In this document: in pieces, positions 33,923 to 43,479 of the stretch
Layout of the letters: each line of letters opens with the position of its first letter
Position numbering within the stretch: position 1 is the first letter of the stretch
Assembly: GCA_045643465.1 (NCBI GenBank)
Contig: JAZUKV010000034.1
Location: 5,274-69,273 of the forward strand
Origin: CAG-492 sp045643465
GTDB lineage: Bacteria > Bacillota > Clostridia > TANB77 > CAG-508
Direction of reading: 5' to 3'
Length of the DNA stretch: 64,000 bases
Translations under genes and position numbers: made by a program
Notes under the pieces: generated by a model
The model's database searches: none
What the model saw: only the letters and a program-made list of their open reading frames with translations
What the model was told of the DNA's origin: nothing

Positions 33923-34489
33923 CTAAACTCTTTCCATGTATTCGCCAGTTCTTGTATCTATTTTAATAATATCTCCGATATTAACAAATAATGGAACAGA
34001 TATTTCATATCCGTTTTCTAATGTTGCAGGTTTTCCAGATGTTGTTGTTGTATTTCCAGAAAATCCTGGCTCTGTATATGTTACCTCTAATTCAACAAAC
34101 ATAGGTGGTTCAACTGAGAATACATTTCCTTTATATGATAAAATTTTAACATTCATATTTTCTTTCATATATTTTAATGCATCACCTATTTGATCTTTAT
34201 TTAAAGGCATTTGCTCGTATGTTTCATTATCCATGAAATAATATAATTCCTCATCATTATATAAATATTGCATTTCTCTTTTTTCTATTTCTGCTCCTGG
34301 ATATTTTTCTGATGGGTTAAATGTTTTTTCAAGAACTGCTCCTGATATTACATTCTTTAATTTTGTTCTTACAAAAGCTGATCCCTTTCCTGGTTTTACA
34401 TGTTGAAATTCAACTACTTTGAATACGTTTCCATCCATTTCGAATGTTGTTCCGTTTCTAAAATCTCCTGCCATATATACTTCTGCCAT
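33923..34489 (-). CDS. efp: Elongation factor P
   Basis: EF-P relieves ribosome stalling at polyproline. The 188-residue protein has three OB-like domains. The loop KPGKGSAFVRTK places the modifiable Lys at residue 35. The signature ENMNVKILSYKGNVFSVEPP and the C-terminal VNIGDIIKIDTRTGEYMERV are typical. An AAGGAGG site supports the start. The Xaa-Pro peptidase gene upstream is a frequent neighbour of efp in Firmicutes. No modification enzyme is seen nearby. Confidence 0.97.
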   Translation of the reverse strand: MAEVYMAGDFRNGTTFEMDGNVFKVVEFQHVKPGKGSAFVRTKLKNVISGAVLEKTFNPSEKYPGAEIEKREMQYLYNDEELYYFMDNETYEQMPLNKDQIGDALKYMKENMNVKILSYKGNVFSVEPPMFVELEVTYTEPGFSGNTTTTSGKPATLENGYEISVPLFVNIGDIIKIDTRTGEYMERV

Positions 34490-34573
34490 TATAAATTCCT
34501 CCTTGAATATTTTTTTCTTATTACATATATTTATATATAATACAACATTTTCTTGAAAAAATCAATACTTGTG

Positions 34574-35635
34574 CTATATTACCACATAATTTTTATCTGA
34601 TTTTGTTAAAGAATCTGAAGAATATTTTGAAATTAATATTGTATCTTCTATTCTTATACCAAATTTATTTGGTATATATATACCTGGTTCGTTTGTTATA
34701 ATCATATTTTCTTTAAGTAAAAAGTCTACTCTATTTCCAAAATATGGATATTCATGTATTTCTAATCCTACACCATGCCCTAAACTATGCATTGGCTCAA
34801 AACCATTTAATTTAATGTTACTTTCAAAATTTTTAGAAATTGCTTTTAAATTAGCTCCTTCTTTTAAGGATTCTGATACTTGAATTTGATTTTTTAATAC
34901 TAAATCATATACTGGCTTAACATATTGAGGAACAAATCCTACAAAAATTGTTCTAGTCATATCTGAACAATATCCATTAACTTTACACCCCATATCTATT
35001 GTAATTGGGTCTCCTGCCTCTATTATTTTATCTGTTGGAACAGCATGTGGCATTGATGAATTCTTTCCAGAAGCAACAATTGTATCAAATGCCAACTCAT
35101 CTGCACCATTTTTTATAAAAAAACGCTCTATTTCTGCTGCTACTTCTTTTTCTGTCATTCCTATTTTTATAAAACTTTTTAAATAATCAAAACAATCATC
35201 TGTTATTTTGCATGCCTTTTTTATATTTTCAATTTCGTAAGGCTCTTTAATCATTCTTTGTTTTTCAATTATTCCTTCAGTTTCTTCAAAATTATTTATT
35301 CTGAATTTATGCATATATTCTTTATATTTTAAATATGTTAAATGTGATTCTTCAAATCCAACATTTTCACAAAATAAAAAGAAATTTTCATAATCATCTA
35401 AAGTTAAGTCTTTTATATCTACGACAACAATTCCATCTTCTATTGTTAAAATTGCATTAACATGTTCAATATATCTACTATCCGTTATAAAAACATTCTC
35501 TTTTCTTGTAATTAAAAGAGTTCCTTCTGCCTCAATATTTGTTAAATAATAAATATTAACTGGATTAGTTATAATCATACCTTGCAAATTCAATCCCAAC
35601 ATTTTGTTTCGTAGCCATTTAATTTTTTCGTTCAT
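34574..35635 (-). CDS. M24 family Xaa-Pro peptidase
   Basis: A 353-residue aminopeptidase-P/prolidase-like enzyme. It has an N-terminal creatinase domain (NPVNIYYLTNIEAEGTLLIT) and a C-terminal pita-bread metal site: ITIDMGCKVNGYCSDMTRT (Asp ligands), HSLGHGVGLEIHEYPYF (His) and NEPGIYIPNKFGIRIEDT (Glu ligands). It cleaves X-Pro bonds in peptides in the cytosol. A longer frame starts at 35674, but GAGGGGA lies just before the ATG at 35635. It precedes efp. Confidence 0.93.
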   Translation of the reverse strand: MNEKIKWLRNKMLGLNLQGMIITNPVNIYYLTNIEAEGTLLITRKENVFITDSRYIEHVNAILTIEDGIVVVDIKDLTLDDYENFFLFCENVGFEESHLTYLKYKEYMHKFRINNFEETEGIIEKQRMIKEPYEIENIKKACKITDDCFDYLKSFIKIGMTEKEVAAEIERFFIKNGADELAFDTIVASGKNSSMPHAVPTDKIIEAGDPITIDMGCKVNGYCSDMTRTIFVGFVPQYVKPVYDLVLKNQIQVSESLKEGANLKAISKNFESNIKLNGFEPMHSLGHGVGLEIHEYPYFGNRVDFLLKENMIITNEPGIYIPNKFGIRIEDTILISKYSSDSLTKSDKNYVVI

Positions 35636-35654
35636 AATACATCCCCTCAATTTT

Positions 35655-36401
35655 CTACATCTTATATTTTCCAAAAGAAAAAATTACAAATGGTAATACC
35701 ATCAAAACTTCTAATGGTACAAAAATTACAATAAATGCTGCTATTACTATAAATGGACCAAATGCTATATATTCAATCAATTCTTTATGTTTTATTTTTT
35801 GTACTATTAATAAAACAACACTATATATCGCTGCTATTAAAAATGCTAATATCGCTATAGCTATTATACCTTGGAATCCAACATATAAACCTAATGCTGC
35901 CATCATTTTTACATCTCCAAATCCCATTGTTTCTTTACCAAAAATAAGTCCACCAAGATAAGTTATTGCTAAGAATATTATTCCTCCTGCTGCCATACCT
36001 TCAAATAAACTAATTGCAGCATTCAAATTTGATACCCCTTGTATAAAAGTAAATATTAGCCCAACTTCAAATATAGTTAATGTTAATCTATTTGGTATTA
36101 TTTGTTTTTTATAATCAATACAAAAAGCAGATATAAGCATAGGTGTTACTATTATATATTTATAGGTACTAATATCTTTTGCTCCAAACTTATAAACTAT
36201 TCCTATATAAATAAATATATGTATAACCATTAATAAATATTTCGGTGTTGTGCTTTTTAAATATTCTTTAAAATTTTCTTTAGAAAAAATTTTCTTATGC
36301 TTTGGCAAAAAATAATTTAATACATCTGAAAACTGACCAGCTATTGCTCCTAATATTGCTGCCACAACATATACAATTATATTAACGTCATTTATATACA
36401 T
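35655..36401 (-). CDS. A24 family prepilin peptidase-like membrane protein
   Basis: A 248-residue protein with about seven membrane segments. It has the two aspartate motifs of A24 peptidases: FCIDYKKQIIPNRLT and GFGDVKMMAALGLYVG. The N-terminal cysteine methylase domain of full PilD is missing, which occurs in many Gram-positive members. No pilin or secretion genes are near, so its substrate is open. The gene is followed by the M24 gene and preceded with 1 bp spacing by yqeG. Confidence 0.85.
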   Translation of the reverse strand: MYINDVNIIVYVVAAILGAIAGQFSDVLNYFLPKHKKIFSKENFKEYLKSTTPKYLLMVIHIFIYIGIVYKFGAKDISTYKYIIVTPMLISAFCIDYKKQIIPNRLTLTIFEVGLIFTFIQGVSNLNAAISLFEGMAAGGIIFLAITYLGGLIFGKETMGFGDVKMMAALGLYVGFQGIIAIAILAFLIAAIYSVVLLIVQKIKHKELIEYIAFGPFIVIAAFIVIFVPLEVLMVLPFVIFSFGKYKM

Positions 36402-36402
36402 T

Positions 36403-36909
36403 TTATACCTTCTCTTTCTTCATTTTCTTTAAATATTTATTTATTATTATTTTTTCTATAGGCCTTTTTATTTTTGTAATTATAATATCTTTGTCGCTAA
36501 TTGGTTCAACTAAAATTGAAAACATATTACACCTATTTGCTCCTATTACATCTGTCATAATCTGATCTCCAACTGCTGCTATATTTTTTTCATCTAGCTG
36601 CATAAGATTTTTAGCTTTTAAAAAACCTTTTTTGGATGGTTTTTTGGCAAAATGAAAATATGGAATATTTAAATCTTCAGATACTTTTTTTACTTTATCT
36701 ATTTTGTTTGTATTTGAAACTATACAAAATTTTATATTTTGTTTCTTAAGCTCCTCTACCCATTCTTTTACTTTAACATCCATATTTCTATTATAATCTA
36801 TTAATGTATTATCTATATCTAATATCAAACCTTTTATTTCGTGTTTTTCTAGTAATTCCCTTGTTATTGTAGTTACTCCTTTACAATATAAATCAGGATA
36901 TAAAATCAT
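36403..36909 (-). CDS. yqeG: YqeG family HAD-IIIA phosphatase
   Basis: A 168-residue HAD-superfamily phosphatase. Motif I is LILDIDNTLIDY, motif II FCIVSNTNK, the Lys is in KPSKKGF, and motif III is AAVGDQIMTDVIGANR. Characterised relatives include phosphatidylglycerophosphatases, so a link with PgsA is possible but unproven. A longer frame starts at 36930 without a ribosome binding site; GAGGTGAG before the ATG at 36909 decides the start. Confidence 0.9.
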   Translation of the reverse strand: MILYPDLYCKGVTTITRELLEKHEIKGLILDIDNTLIDYNRNMDVKVKEWVEELKKQNIKFCIVSNTNKIDKVKKVSEDLNIPYFHFAKKPSKKGFLKAKNLMQLDEKNIAAVGDQIMTDVIGANRCNMFSILVEPISDKDIIITKIKRPIEKIIINKYLKKMKKEKV

Positions 36910-37020
36910 TATCTCACCTCGTTTATTCATGAATTATATTACCAATATATTACTAATTTGTCAACTTAATTTGCGCAATCAAAAACAGCTTAATTTAGTA
37001 ATTTTTTTAACAAAAATAAA

Positions 37021-37047
37021 AAAGTGTCATCATAATTGATGCACTTT
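37021..37047 (-). terminator. Terminator after sleB
   Basis: An interrupted stem AAAGTG..ATCA/TGAT..CACTTT lies 17 bases after the sleB stop with a long run of T on the minus strand. Confidence 0.75.
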
Positions 37048-37063
37048 TTTTGTTTATATATAT

Positions 37064-37753
37064 TTATTTGCAAAATCTGTGTTTTCCTATTGTTCGTACA
37101 TATGGTCTAGACCATATCCAACTATTGGTTGCAGTATTTGGATTAAAATAATATATTGATCCATATGAAGGATCCCATCCATTTAATGCATCTTGTGCTG
37201 CTTTTCTAGCAGTTGCATCAGGATTTAAATTAATTTGCCCATCTGATACTGCTGTAAAAGCTCCTGATTGATATATAACTCCAGAAATTGAATTTGGAAA
37301 TGAACTACTTTTTACTCTATTTAAAACAACTGCTGCAATAGCTACTTGACCTTCATATATTTCACCTCTTGCTTCACCATAAACTAAATGTGCAAGCAAA
37401 TTTAGATCTGAAGAGCTTGCAGAACTTCCAGATGAATTTGAAGAGCTCATTATTCCCATTGCATTTAATGTTTTTGTTCCTGCAATTCCATCTGCTACAA
37501 GTCCATTTTTTTGTTGAAATAACTTAACTGCATTCAATGTTTTCGTTCCAAATATACCATCGATTGCACCATTATAATATCCCCAACGTTTTAATTTAGT
37601 TTGAATAGTTGATACTTCATTTCCTGATGATCCATATTTTGATAAAGCAATACTACTATTTATTGAAAAAACTACATTTGCAACAAATAATAGTATTAAT
37701 ATAATTGCGATTATATAATATTTTTTTCGTTTATTTTTCAAAATCGATTTCAT
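37064..37753 (-). CDS. sleB: Spore cortex-lytic enzyme SleB-like hydrolase
   Basis: A 229-residue secreted enzyme: signal/anchor (about 11-33), peptidoglycan-binding domain with YGSSGNEVSTIQTKLKRWGY and DGIFGTKTLNAVKLFQ, a Ser-rich linker, then the SleB hydrolase domain LNLLAHLVYGEARGEIYEGQ (catalytic Glu) and a FNPNTATNSWIW segment. SleB is a lytic transglycosylase that breaks cortex at germination, evidence for a spore former. No ypeB gene is adjacent. It is probably monocistronic. Confidence 0.92.
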   Translation of the reverse strand: MKSILKNKRKKYYIIAIILILLFVANVVFSINSSIALSKYGSSGNEVSTIQTKLKRWGYYNGAIDGIFGTKTLNAVKLFQQKNGLVADGIAGTKTLNAMGIMSSSNSSGSSASSSDLNLLAHLVYGEARGEIYEGQVAIAAVVLNRVKSSSFPNSISGVIYQSGAFTAVSDGQINLNPDATARKAAQDALNGWDPSYGSIYYFNPNTATNSWIWSRPYVRTIGKHRFCK

Positions 37754-37852
37754 AAAAAATCACCCCATTTGTTTTTATAATTTCCAAATGGAGTAATTTT
37801 ATTCAATTATTAAATTTATATATATTTTTTTCTAATTTTATTGCACTATTTT

Positions 37853-39514
37853 TTAGAATAAACCTACAATTTTTCCATTATTATCTATATCTATTTTTTC
37901 AGCTGCAGGTATCTTTGGAAGTCCTGGCATTGTTATAACATTTCCAGTAAATACTACTAAAAATCCAGCTCCAGATTTTATCTCAACATCTCTTACAGTT
38001 ATATCAAAAGGTTGATCACAAAGTAAATTTTTAGCATCATCTGATAATGAAAATTGTGTTTTTGAAATACATACTGGTATATTAGTATAACCCATTTTTT
38101 CAAACTTAGCTATTTTTTCAATCGCTAATTCACTATATTTTACACTAGTTGCACCATATACTTTTTTACAAACTTTTTCTATTTTTGTTTTAAAATCATC
38201 TTCCAAATCATATGAATATGTCATATTTGAATTATCTTCTGCTAATTTAACTATTTTATTGGCTAAATCTATTGCTCCTGCACTTCCCTTTCCCCAACAT
38301 TCTGTTAAGCTCATTTCAACACCTTTTTGTGCTAGAATTTTTTCTAATGCCTTTATTTCATTTTCTGTATCCATGTTGAATCTATTAATTGCAACAACAA
38401 CTTTTCTATTATAAATATTTTGTATATTATCTATATGCTTTAATAAATTTTCAGATCCTTTTTCCAAATATTCAATATTTTCTTTTTCAATTTCTTTGAT
38501 ATCCATTCCACCATGATATTTTAAAGCCTTAATTGTAGCTACTATAACTACTACATTTGGTTGTATCCCTGCTATTCTTGTTTTAATATCTAAGAATTTT
38601 TCTGCTCCCAAATCTGCGCCGAATCCAGCCTCTGTTACAACATAATCTCCAAGCTTTAGTCCAAGCTTAGTTGCAATAATACTATTGCAACCATGTGCAA
38701 TATTTGCAAATGGACCACCATGTATTATAACTGGATTATTTTCTAAAGTTTGAACTAAATTTGGTTTAATAGCATCTTTTAATAAAACAGTCATTGCACC
38801 TTCTGCATTCAAATCTTTTGCAGTAATTTTTTCATCTTTCTCATTATAACCTACTACAATTTTAGAAATTCTATATTTTAAATCTTCTAAATCTTTTGAT
38901 AGACAAACAATTGCCATAATTTCAGATGCAACAGAAATATCGAATCCATCCATTCTTTCTTTTGTATTTTTTTCTCCTGATAATCCAGTATTAATTTTTC
39001 TTAATTGTCTATCATTTAAATCCATACATCTTTTCCAAGTAACAGTTTTAAAATTTAATTCATTTCCATAATAAATATGATTATCAATCATGGCAGATAA
39101 TAAATTATTTGCTGCAGTAATTGCATGTATATCACCTGTAAAGTGTAAATTTATATCTTCCATTGGAAGTACTTGAGCATATCCACCTCCAGTTGCTCCA
39201 CCTTTAACTCCAAAAACGGGACCTAGTGAAGGCTCTCTTAAAACTCCTATTGTTTTCTTTCCTATTTTATTTAAAGCATCTGCAATACCTATACTTACTG
39301 TAGTTTTTCCTTCTCCTAATGGAGTTGGGTTTATCGCTGTAACTAATATCAATTTACCATTTTTTTTATTTTTTAAATCATTATTTATGTCTAAATCAAT
39401 TTTGGCTTTATATTTTCCGTATTGCTCTAAATAATCCTCAGAAATTCCAGCTTTTATAGCTATATCTTTTATATGCAATTTTTGTGCTTTTTGTGCTATT
39501 TCAATATCTCCCAT
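37853..39514 (-). CDS. fhs: Formate--tetrahydrofolate ligase
   Basis: Fhs makes 10-formyl-tetrahydrofolate from formate, ATP and THF, feeding one-carbon metabolism. The 553-residue protein has the ATP loop TPLGEGKTTVSIGIADAL, REPSLGPVFGVKGGATGGG, the HAITAANNLL region and PVIIHGGPFANIAHGCNS. Length is normal. The ATG follows AGGAGGA. PflB, also in the window, could supply formate. It appears monocistronic. Confidence 0.97.
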   Translation of the reverse strand: MGDIEIAQKAQKLHIKDIAIKAGISEDYLEQYGKYKAKIDLDINNDLKNKKNGKLILVTAINPTPLGEGKTTVSIGIADALNKIGKKTIGVLREPSLGPVFGVKGGATGGGYAQVLPMEDINLHFTGDIHAITAANNLLSAMIDNHIYYGNELNFKTVTWKRCMDLNDRQLRKINTGLSGEKNTKERMDGFDISVASEIMAIVCLSKDLEDLKYRISKIVVGYNEKDEKITAKDLNAEGAMTVLLKDAIKPNLVQTLENNPVIIHGGPFANIAHGCNSIIATKLGLKLGDYVVTEAGFGADLGAEKFLDIKTRIAGIQPNVVVIVATIKALKYHGGMDIKEIEKENIEYLEKGSENLLKHIDNIQNIYNRKVVVAINRFNMDTENEIKALEKILAQKGVEMSLTECWGKGSAGAIDLANKIVKLAEDNSNMTYSYDLEDDFKTKIEKVCKKVYGATSVKYSELAIEKIAKFEKMGYTNIPVCISKTQFSLSDDAKNLLCDQPFDITVRDVEIKSGAGFLVVFTGNVITMPGLPKIPAAEKIDIDNNGKIVGLF

Positions 39515-39619
39515 AATACTTCCTCCTATGCAGATTTTATTTATTACATTCTATATTCAAATTAAAAATTTTTCCACTATTTTATTAAAATTTTTTAATA
39601 ATTTTTTATTAATAATAAA

Positions 39620-39657
39620 AAAGCACCAAAAAAGCTATAATTAATTTTTTATGCTTT
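39620..39657 (-). terminator. Likely terminator after the DUF212 gene
   Basis: AAAGCA pairs with TGCTTT, extended by inner A/T pairing, with T6 on the minus strand. Confidence 0.5.
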
Positions 39658-39679
39658 CCTGATACTTTATTATATTACA

Positions 39680-40114
39680 TTATATTATTAATCCAACTAC
39701 TATTCCTATTAATGCTCCAACTAAAACTTGCATAGGAGTATGTCCTAAAACTTCTACTAATTTTTCTTGAACTTGAACCCCTGTCAAACCTGGTGTTTGA
39801 ACTATTTTATTAAGTAATTTAGCTTGTTTTCCTGCTGCTCTTCTAACTCCGGCCGCATCATACATAACAACTGCAGCAAAAACTACCGATAATGCAAAAA
39901 TCGGAGAATCTGCGCCATATTCTCTTGAAATCATTGCTGCTAGTGCAGTTACTACGGCAGAATGAGAGCTTGGCATTCCACCAGCTCCAAGTATTCTTTT
40001 AAAATTAAATTGTTTAGTTTTTATCAAATCATATGTTACCTTAAATGCTTGTATGAAAAACCATACTGCAAACGGAACTATTATAAACTTATATTGTTGA
40101 AAAAATTTTATCAT
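39680..40114 (-). CDS. Divergent PAP2 family (DUF212/YuiD-like) membrane protein
   Basis: A 144-residue membrane protein. The family signature GAGGMPSSHSAVVTALAAMI and VMYDAAGVRRAAGKQAK are present; the SH of PSSHS is the phosphatase-like site. Four hydrophobic segments are visible. Relatives are annotated as acid phosphatase/vanadium-dependent haloperoxidase-like; the substrate is unknown. A GTG lies 9 bases further upstream but is part of the CAGGTG ribosome binding site, so the ATG at 40114 is the start. It follows xseB. Confidence 0.9.
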   Translation of the reverse strand: MIKFFQQYKFIIVPFAVWFFIQAFKVTYDLIKTKQFNFKRILGAGGMPSSHSAVVTALAAMISREYGADSPIFALSVVFAAVVMYDAAGVRRAAGKQAKLLNKIVQTPGLTGVQVQEKLVEVLGHTPMQVLVGALIGIVVGLII

Positions 40115-40133
40115 TTTTATCACCTGCTACTCT

Positions 40134-40373
40134 CTATTTAACTTCACTAGTTTCAAATTTTTCTTCTGCAAAATTATCATTTCCATCATTAATTAAAATA
40201 GTAATTCTTTTCTCTGCATTTTCTAATATTTCACTGCATTTTTTTGATAATTTCATTCCTTCTTCAAATTTTTCAACTGCCTTATCTAAATCTAAATCAT
40301 TTTTTTCTAATTGATCCGCAATTTCTTCTAATTTTTTCATTGCCTCTTCAAAATTCATGTCTTTTTCGCTCAT
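40134..40373 (-). CDS. xseB: Exodeoxyribonuclease VII small subunit
   Basis: A 79-residue helical protein: MNFEEAMKKLEEIADQLEKN, DLDKAVEKFEEGMKLSKKC and an acidic end. It binds XseA to form exonuclease VII, which degrades single-stranded DNA. In many Firmicutes xseB follows xseA directly; here the frameshifted small membrane gene lies between them. Confidence 0.93.
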   Translation of the reverse strand: MSEKDMNFEEAMKKLEEIADQLEKNDLDLDKAVEKFEEGMKLSKKCSEILENAEKRITILINDGNDNFAEEKFETSEVK

Positions 40374-40389
40374 CGACTAACCTCTCTAT

Positions 40390-40846
40390 CTATTTAGAAA
40401 TTTTACCTGTTTTTGGATTTACTGTATACCAAGCTAATTCACTAGTAGTATTAGAATCTCTTACAACAATTTCGTAATTTCCATTTCCACTTATATTCTC
40501 AATTTTAAAATATACTCCATCAGTTGTTCCCCAATCATCTTTAACTAACTTTAAAGCTTTTTCTTCATCTGATAAAGTTTGTATTTCTGTATCATTTATA
40601 TTATTTTCATTACCATTATTATTTTTTTCTGTTATTACATTATTGTTATTTTCAATTTTATTGTTTACTTGATTTTCTATTACATTATTTTTTGTTATAT
40701 TATTTTCAATTTTGTTCATTGGGCTAACTTGCTCTTTATCATTTTTTTTATCAAAATTAAAAATATATGTATACCCTAAAAATCCGGGCTATACCTAAAA
40801 TCATTAATATTAATACTATAATCATATATTTTGCACTTTTACTCAT
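40390..40846 (-). pseudogene. Small membrane-anchored protein with a one-base frameshift
   Basis: Starting at 40846 (ATG, with AAAGGAG upstream) the frame reads MSKSAKYMIIVLILMILGIA and then shifts at GCCCGG (40785-40790). Removing one C restores GFLGYTYIFNFDKKNDKEQV and joins to the downstream frame, an Asn-rich linker and a C-terminal domain ending WYTVNPKTGKISK. The restored protein, about 151 residues, would have one N-terminal membrane segment and an outer domain resembling PepSY-like folds. Either the gene is inactivated or the sequence has an error in the C run. It lies between xseA and xseB. Confidence 0.7.
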
Positions 40847-40868
40847 CTTATCTCCTTTGTATCCTCCT

Positions 40869-42056
40869 TTACATTATTTTTGCTTTTGCATTTCCATCAA
40901 TTAGTTTTACGCTTACTTCATCACCTTTTTTTAGCTCTTTAACAGTTTTTACAATTTTGTTATCTTTTTCTATCAAAGAATATCCCCTAGTTAATGTTTT
41001 AAGAGGACTTAATGTATCTAGTTTTGTTATAAGCTCAACCATTTTTGTTTTATTTATTTGTATTTTATTATTTATAGCAATTTGCATATTCTTATTTATT
41101 TTATCTAATTGTAAATATCTTTCTTGTACATTTTGTAGTGGATTACTAAATACCCTATTCGTCATACATTTTTCGTAGCGTAATTTCATTATTTCTATTT
41201 TTTTCTTTAATGCATTCTTATATCTTAAATTATAATTGTCTAATTTTAAAATAATATCAGATATATTTGGAACTGCAAGCTCTGCTGCTGCTGAAGGCGT
41301 TGGAGCTCTTAAATCTGCTACAAAATCAGATATTGAAAAATCAGTTTCATGTCCAACTGCTGAAATTATAGGTAATTCAGATTCAAAAATTGCTCTTGCT
41401 ACAATTTCTTCATTAAATGGCCATAGATCTTCTAATGAACCTCCACCTCTTGCCAAAATTATTACATCTGCTAACTTTTGCTCATTCATTATTTTTATTG
41501 CTTTAGCTATTTTTATCGCTGCCCCTTCTCCTTGAACAGGTACTGGCAACAATTTAATATTTACATTTGGATTTCTTCTTGTTGAAACATTTATAATATC
41601 TCTTATTACAGCTCCTGTATTAGATGTTAGTACTCCTATACATTTCGGCATTTTTGGTATTGCTTTTTTATATTTTGGATCAAATAATCCTTCTTGCTCT
41701 AATTTTGCCTTAAGCTCTTCATATGCCACATGCAAACTTCCAAGTCCATCTTCTTGCATTGCTTTACAATATATTTGGTAAACACCATCTCTTTCAAAAA
41801 CAGAAACAGTACCTAGAATAATAACTTTCATACCATCTCTTGGTACAAAATTTAGATTTGCTGTATATGACTTAAACATAATACACTTAATTAAAGAATT
41901 CTCATCTTTTAAAGTAAAATACATATGCCCTGTATAATGATGTTTAAAATTAGAAATTTCACCTTTTATTAATACATTATTTAAATATTCATCTTTATTA
42001 AATTTATCTTTTATGTACAGGTTTAGCTCTGTAACTGTAATTGGACTATATTCCAT
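40869..42056 (-). CDS. xseA: Exodeoxyribonuclease VII large subunit
   Basis: A 395-residue catalytic subunit of exonuclease VII. It has an N-terminal OB fold (VLIKGEISNFKHHYTGHMYF), the catalytic region with GVLTSNTGAVIRDI, DVIILARGGGSLEDLWPFN, SAVGHETDFSISDFVADLRAPTPS in two parts, and a coiled-coil C-terminus. It follows nusB by 14 bp, the standard nusB-xseA-xseB order. Confidence 0.96.
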   Translation of the reverse strand: MEYSPITVTELNLYIKDKFNKDEYLNNVLIKGEISNFKHHYTGHMYFTLKDENSLIKCIMFKSYTANLNFVPRDGMKVIILGTVSVFERDGVYQIYCKAMQEDGLGSLHVAYEELKAKLEQEGLFDPKYKKAIPKMPKCIGVLTSNTGAVIRDIINVSTRRNPNVNIKLLPVPVQGEGAAIKIAKAIKIMNEQKLADVIILARGGGSLEDLWPFNEEIVARAIFESELPIISAVGHETDFSISDFVADLRAPTPSAAAELAVPNISDIILKLDNYNLRYKNALKKKIEIMKLRYEKCMTNRVFSNPLQNVQERYLQLDKINKNMQIAINNKIQINKTKMVELITKLDTLSPLKTLTRGYSLIEKDNKIVKTVKELKKGDEVSVKLIDGNAKAKIM

Positions 42057-42070
42057 CTATAAACCTCTTC

Positions 42071-42481
42071 CTATTCTGTGATATTGTTATCCTTTACAAC
42101 ACTAGCTAATATTCCATTAATAAATGAAGCTGAAGTTTCTTCTCCATATTTTTTTGCTAATTCAACAGCTTCGTTTATAGAAATTTTGTATGGTAATTTA
42201 TTATAAATAATTTCATAAATAGCAATTTTTAAAATTGTCATATTTATTTTTGAAACACGCTCTATATTCCAGCCTGATTTCAAATTTTTAGCAATCTCTT
42301 CTTTTAAATTTTCTTCTAAACTTATTATTTTAAGTACATTATTTTTAATGCTTTCTTTATCTTTTTCAGATAATTCAGTATCTTCTAAATAAATATTAAT
42401 TTGATCTTCATTTTCACATTTTTGAACTTCTAAACTATAAATTAATTTGAATATTTCTTCTCTTATCTTTGACTTATTCAT
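42071..42481 (-). CDS. nusB: Transcription antitermination factor NusB
   Basis: A 136-residue all-helical protein. It begins NKSKIREEIFKLIYSLEVQ and has the signature ILKIAIYEIIYNKLPYKISINEAVELAKKYG with GILASVV at the end. NusB works with NusE in rRNA antitermination. It sits between DUF2273 and xseA in a cell-envelope/nusB operon typical of Clostridia. Confidence 0.95.
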   Translation of the reverse strand: MNKSKIREEIFKLIYSLEVQKCENEDQINIYLEDTELSEKDKESIKNNVLKIISLEENLKEEIAKNLKSGWNIERVSKINMTILKIAIYEIIYNKLPYKISINEAVELAKKYGEETSASFINGILASVVKDNNITE

Positions 42482-42498
42482 AAAAATTACATTCCCTT

Positions 42499-42702
42499 CT
42501 ACATTTTGTCTATTAAGTTCTTTAGTTTTTCTTTTACAGTTTCTTTATTCTTTTGAATATAATTTCCTGACCATGCACCTAAAACTATAATAATTATCGC
42601 TATTATAAATCTATACAAACTAGTACATGCTAAAATAAGAGCTATAATTCCACCTATTATCATACCACCATATTTGTGAAAAAAATTTTTGAACTCGTCC
42701 AT
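42499..42702 (-). CDS. DUF2273 small membrane protein
   Basis: A 67-residue protein with two close membrane segments (about 12-45) and a basic tail: FKNFFHKYGGMIIGGIIAL, then RFIIAIIIIVLGAWSGNYIQK. This is the DUF2273 family, nearly always beside asp23 and amaP. It is assumed to help anchor Asp23 to the membrane. Confidence 0.9.
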   Translation of the reverse strand: MDEFKNFFHKYGGMIIGGIIALILACTSLYRFIIAIIIIVLGAWSGNYIQKNKETVKEKLKNLIDKM

Positions 42703-42719
42703 TGTAAATTACCTCCACT

Positions 42720-43370
42720 TTAATTCTCTGTTTTATTTTCTACTTCTATTAAGTTAGCTTGCTCATTTTCTGATTTTTTTTCTTCTAATTTAGCTTTTTC
42801 TTTTTGTTCGATTTTTTCTTGTTTTTCTATTGTTTTCTCATCACTATCAATTTTAATATTAACTTGCTTTACTTCTAAATCAAAGTTTTCTTTTATTTGA
42901 TCTTTAATTTTCATTTGTAATCCTACAGTTAAATCTCTAACATTTTGAGTAGAGCCTAATAAAACTGCTATGTATATGCTTAAATAATTTGCTGGATCTA
43001 TATCAACTGTAACATTAATATTATTTACCAATTCCATTGATTGTTTTATTATTCCTTTTACTGCATTTTCTATAGCATTTTTTGATATCAATAATTTTCC
43101 TGAATCATTTTCAAGTAAAATATCATTTGCTGTAGCCTTTTTTATCTCTTTTCTTTTTCTAAAAAATAAACATCTTATAGATAATAATATAAATACTACA
43201 GAAATTAATAATGCTATTATAACTAATGCTGTATCTGATAATACATAATCTATACAATTTTTAATATTATCAACTGATATAATATTAAATAATATTAAAC
43301 AGATTGTTATTGAAATTATTAACATTAGTAATGAATATAAAATTAAAACAAATTTTTCTAAAATTTTCAT
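42720..43370 (-). CDS. amaP: Alkaline shock response membrane anchor protein AmaP
   Basis: A 216-residue protein with two N-terminal membrane segments (about 4-28 and 48-70) and an Asp23-like domain (NAIENAVKGIIKQSMELVNN, VDIDPANYLSIYIAVLLG), ending in a charged Lys/Glu coil. AmaP anchors Asp23 at the membrane in Staphylococcus. The open frame extends to 43466 but crosses the asp23 terminator, so translation must start lower: ATG at 43370, or 43382, where AGCGGGGA abuts the codon. Confidence 0.85.
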   Translation of the reverse strand: MKILEKFVLILYSLLMLIISITICLILFNIISVDNIKNCIDYVLSDTALVIIALLISVVFILLSIRCLFFRKRKEIKKATANDILLENDSGKLLISKNAIENAVKGIIKQSMELVNNINVTVDIDPANYLSIYIAVLLGSTQNVRDLTVGLQMKIKDQIKENFDLEVKQVNIKIDSDEKTIEKQEKIEQKEKAKLEEKKSENEQANLIEVENKTEN

Positions 43371-43441
43371 AAAAAAATTCATTCCCCGCTTTCTAAAATA
43401 TATAATTCTAACATTAACTAAAAAACTATCAGACATATAAA

Positions 43442-43473
43442 AACTAAATTGAGCTTTCAAGCCCAATTTAGTT
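43442..43473 (-). terminator. Terminator after asp23
   Basis: A stem AACTAAATTG/CAATTTAGTT with T5 on the minus strand begins 7 bases after the asp23 stop. Partial read-through to amaP is possible. Confidence 0.8.
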
Positions 43474-43479
43474 AATAAA

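Noticed and set aside
43371..43466. N-terminal extension of AmaP
   Set aside because: It would translate through the asp23 terminator; membrane topology fits the shorter start.
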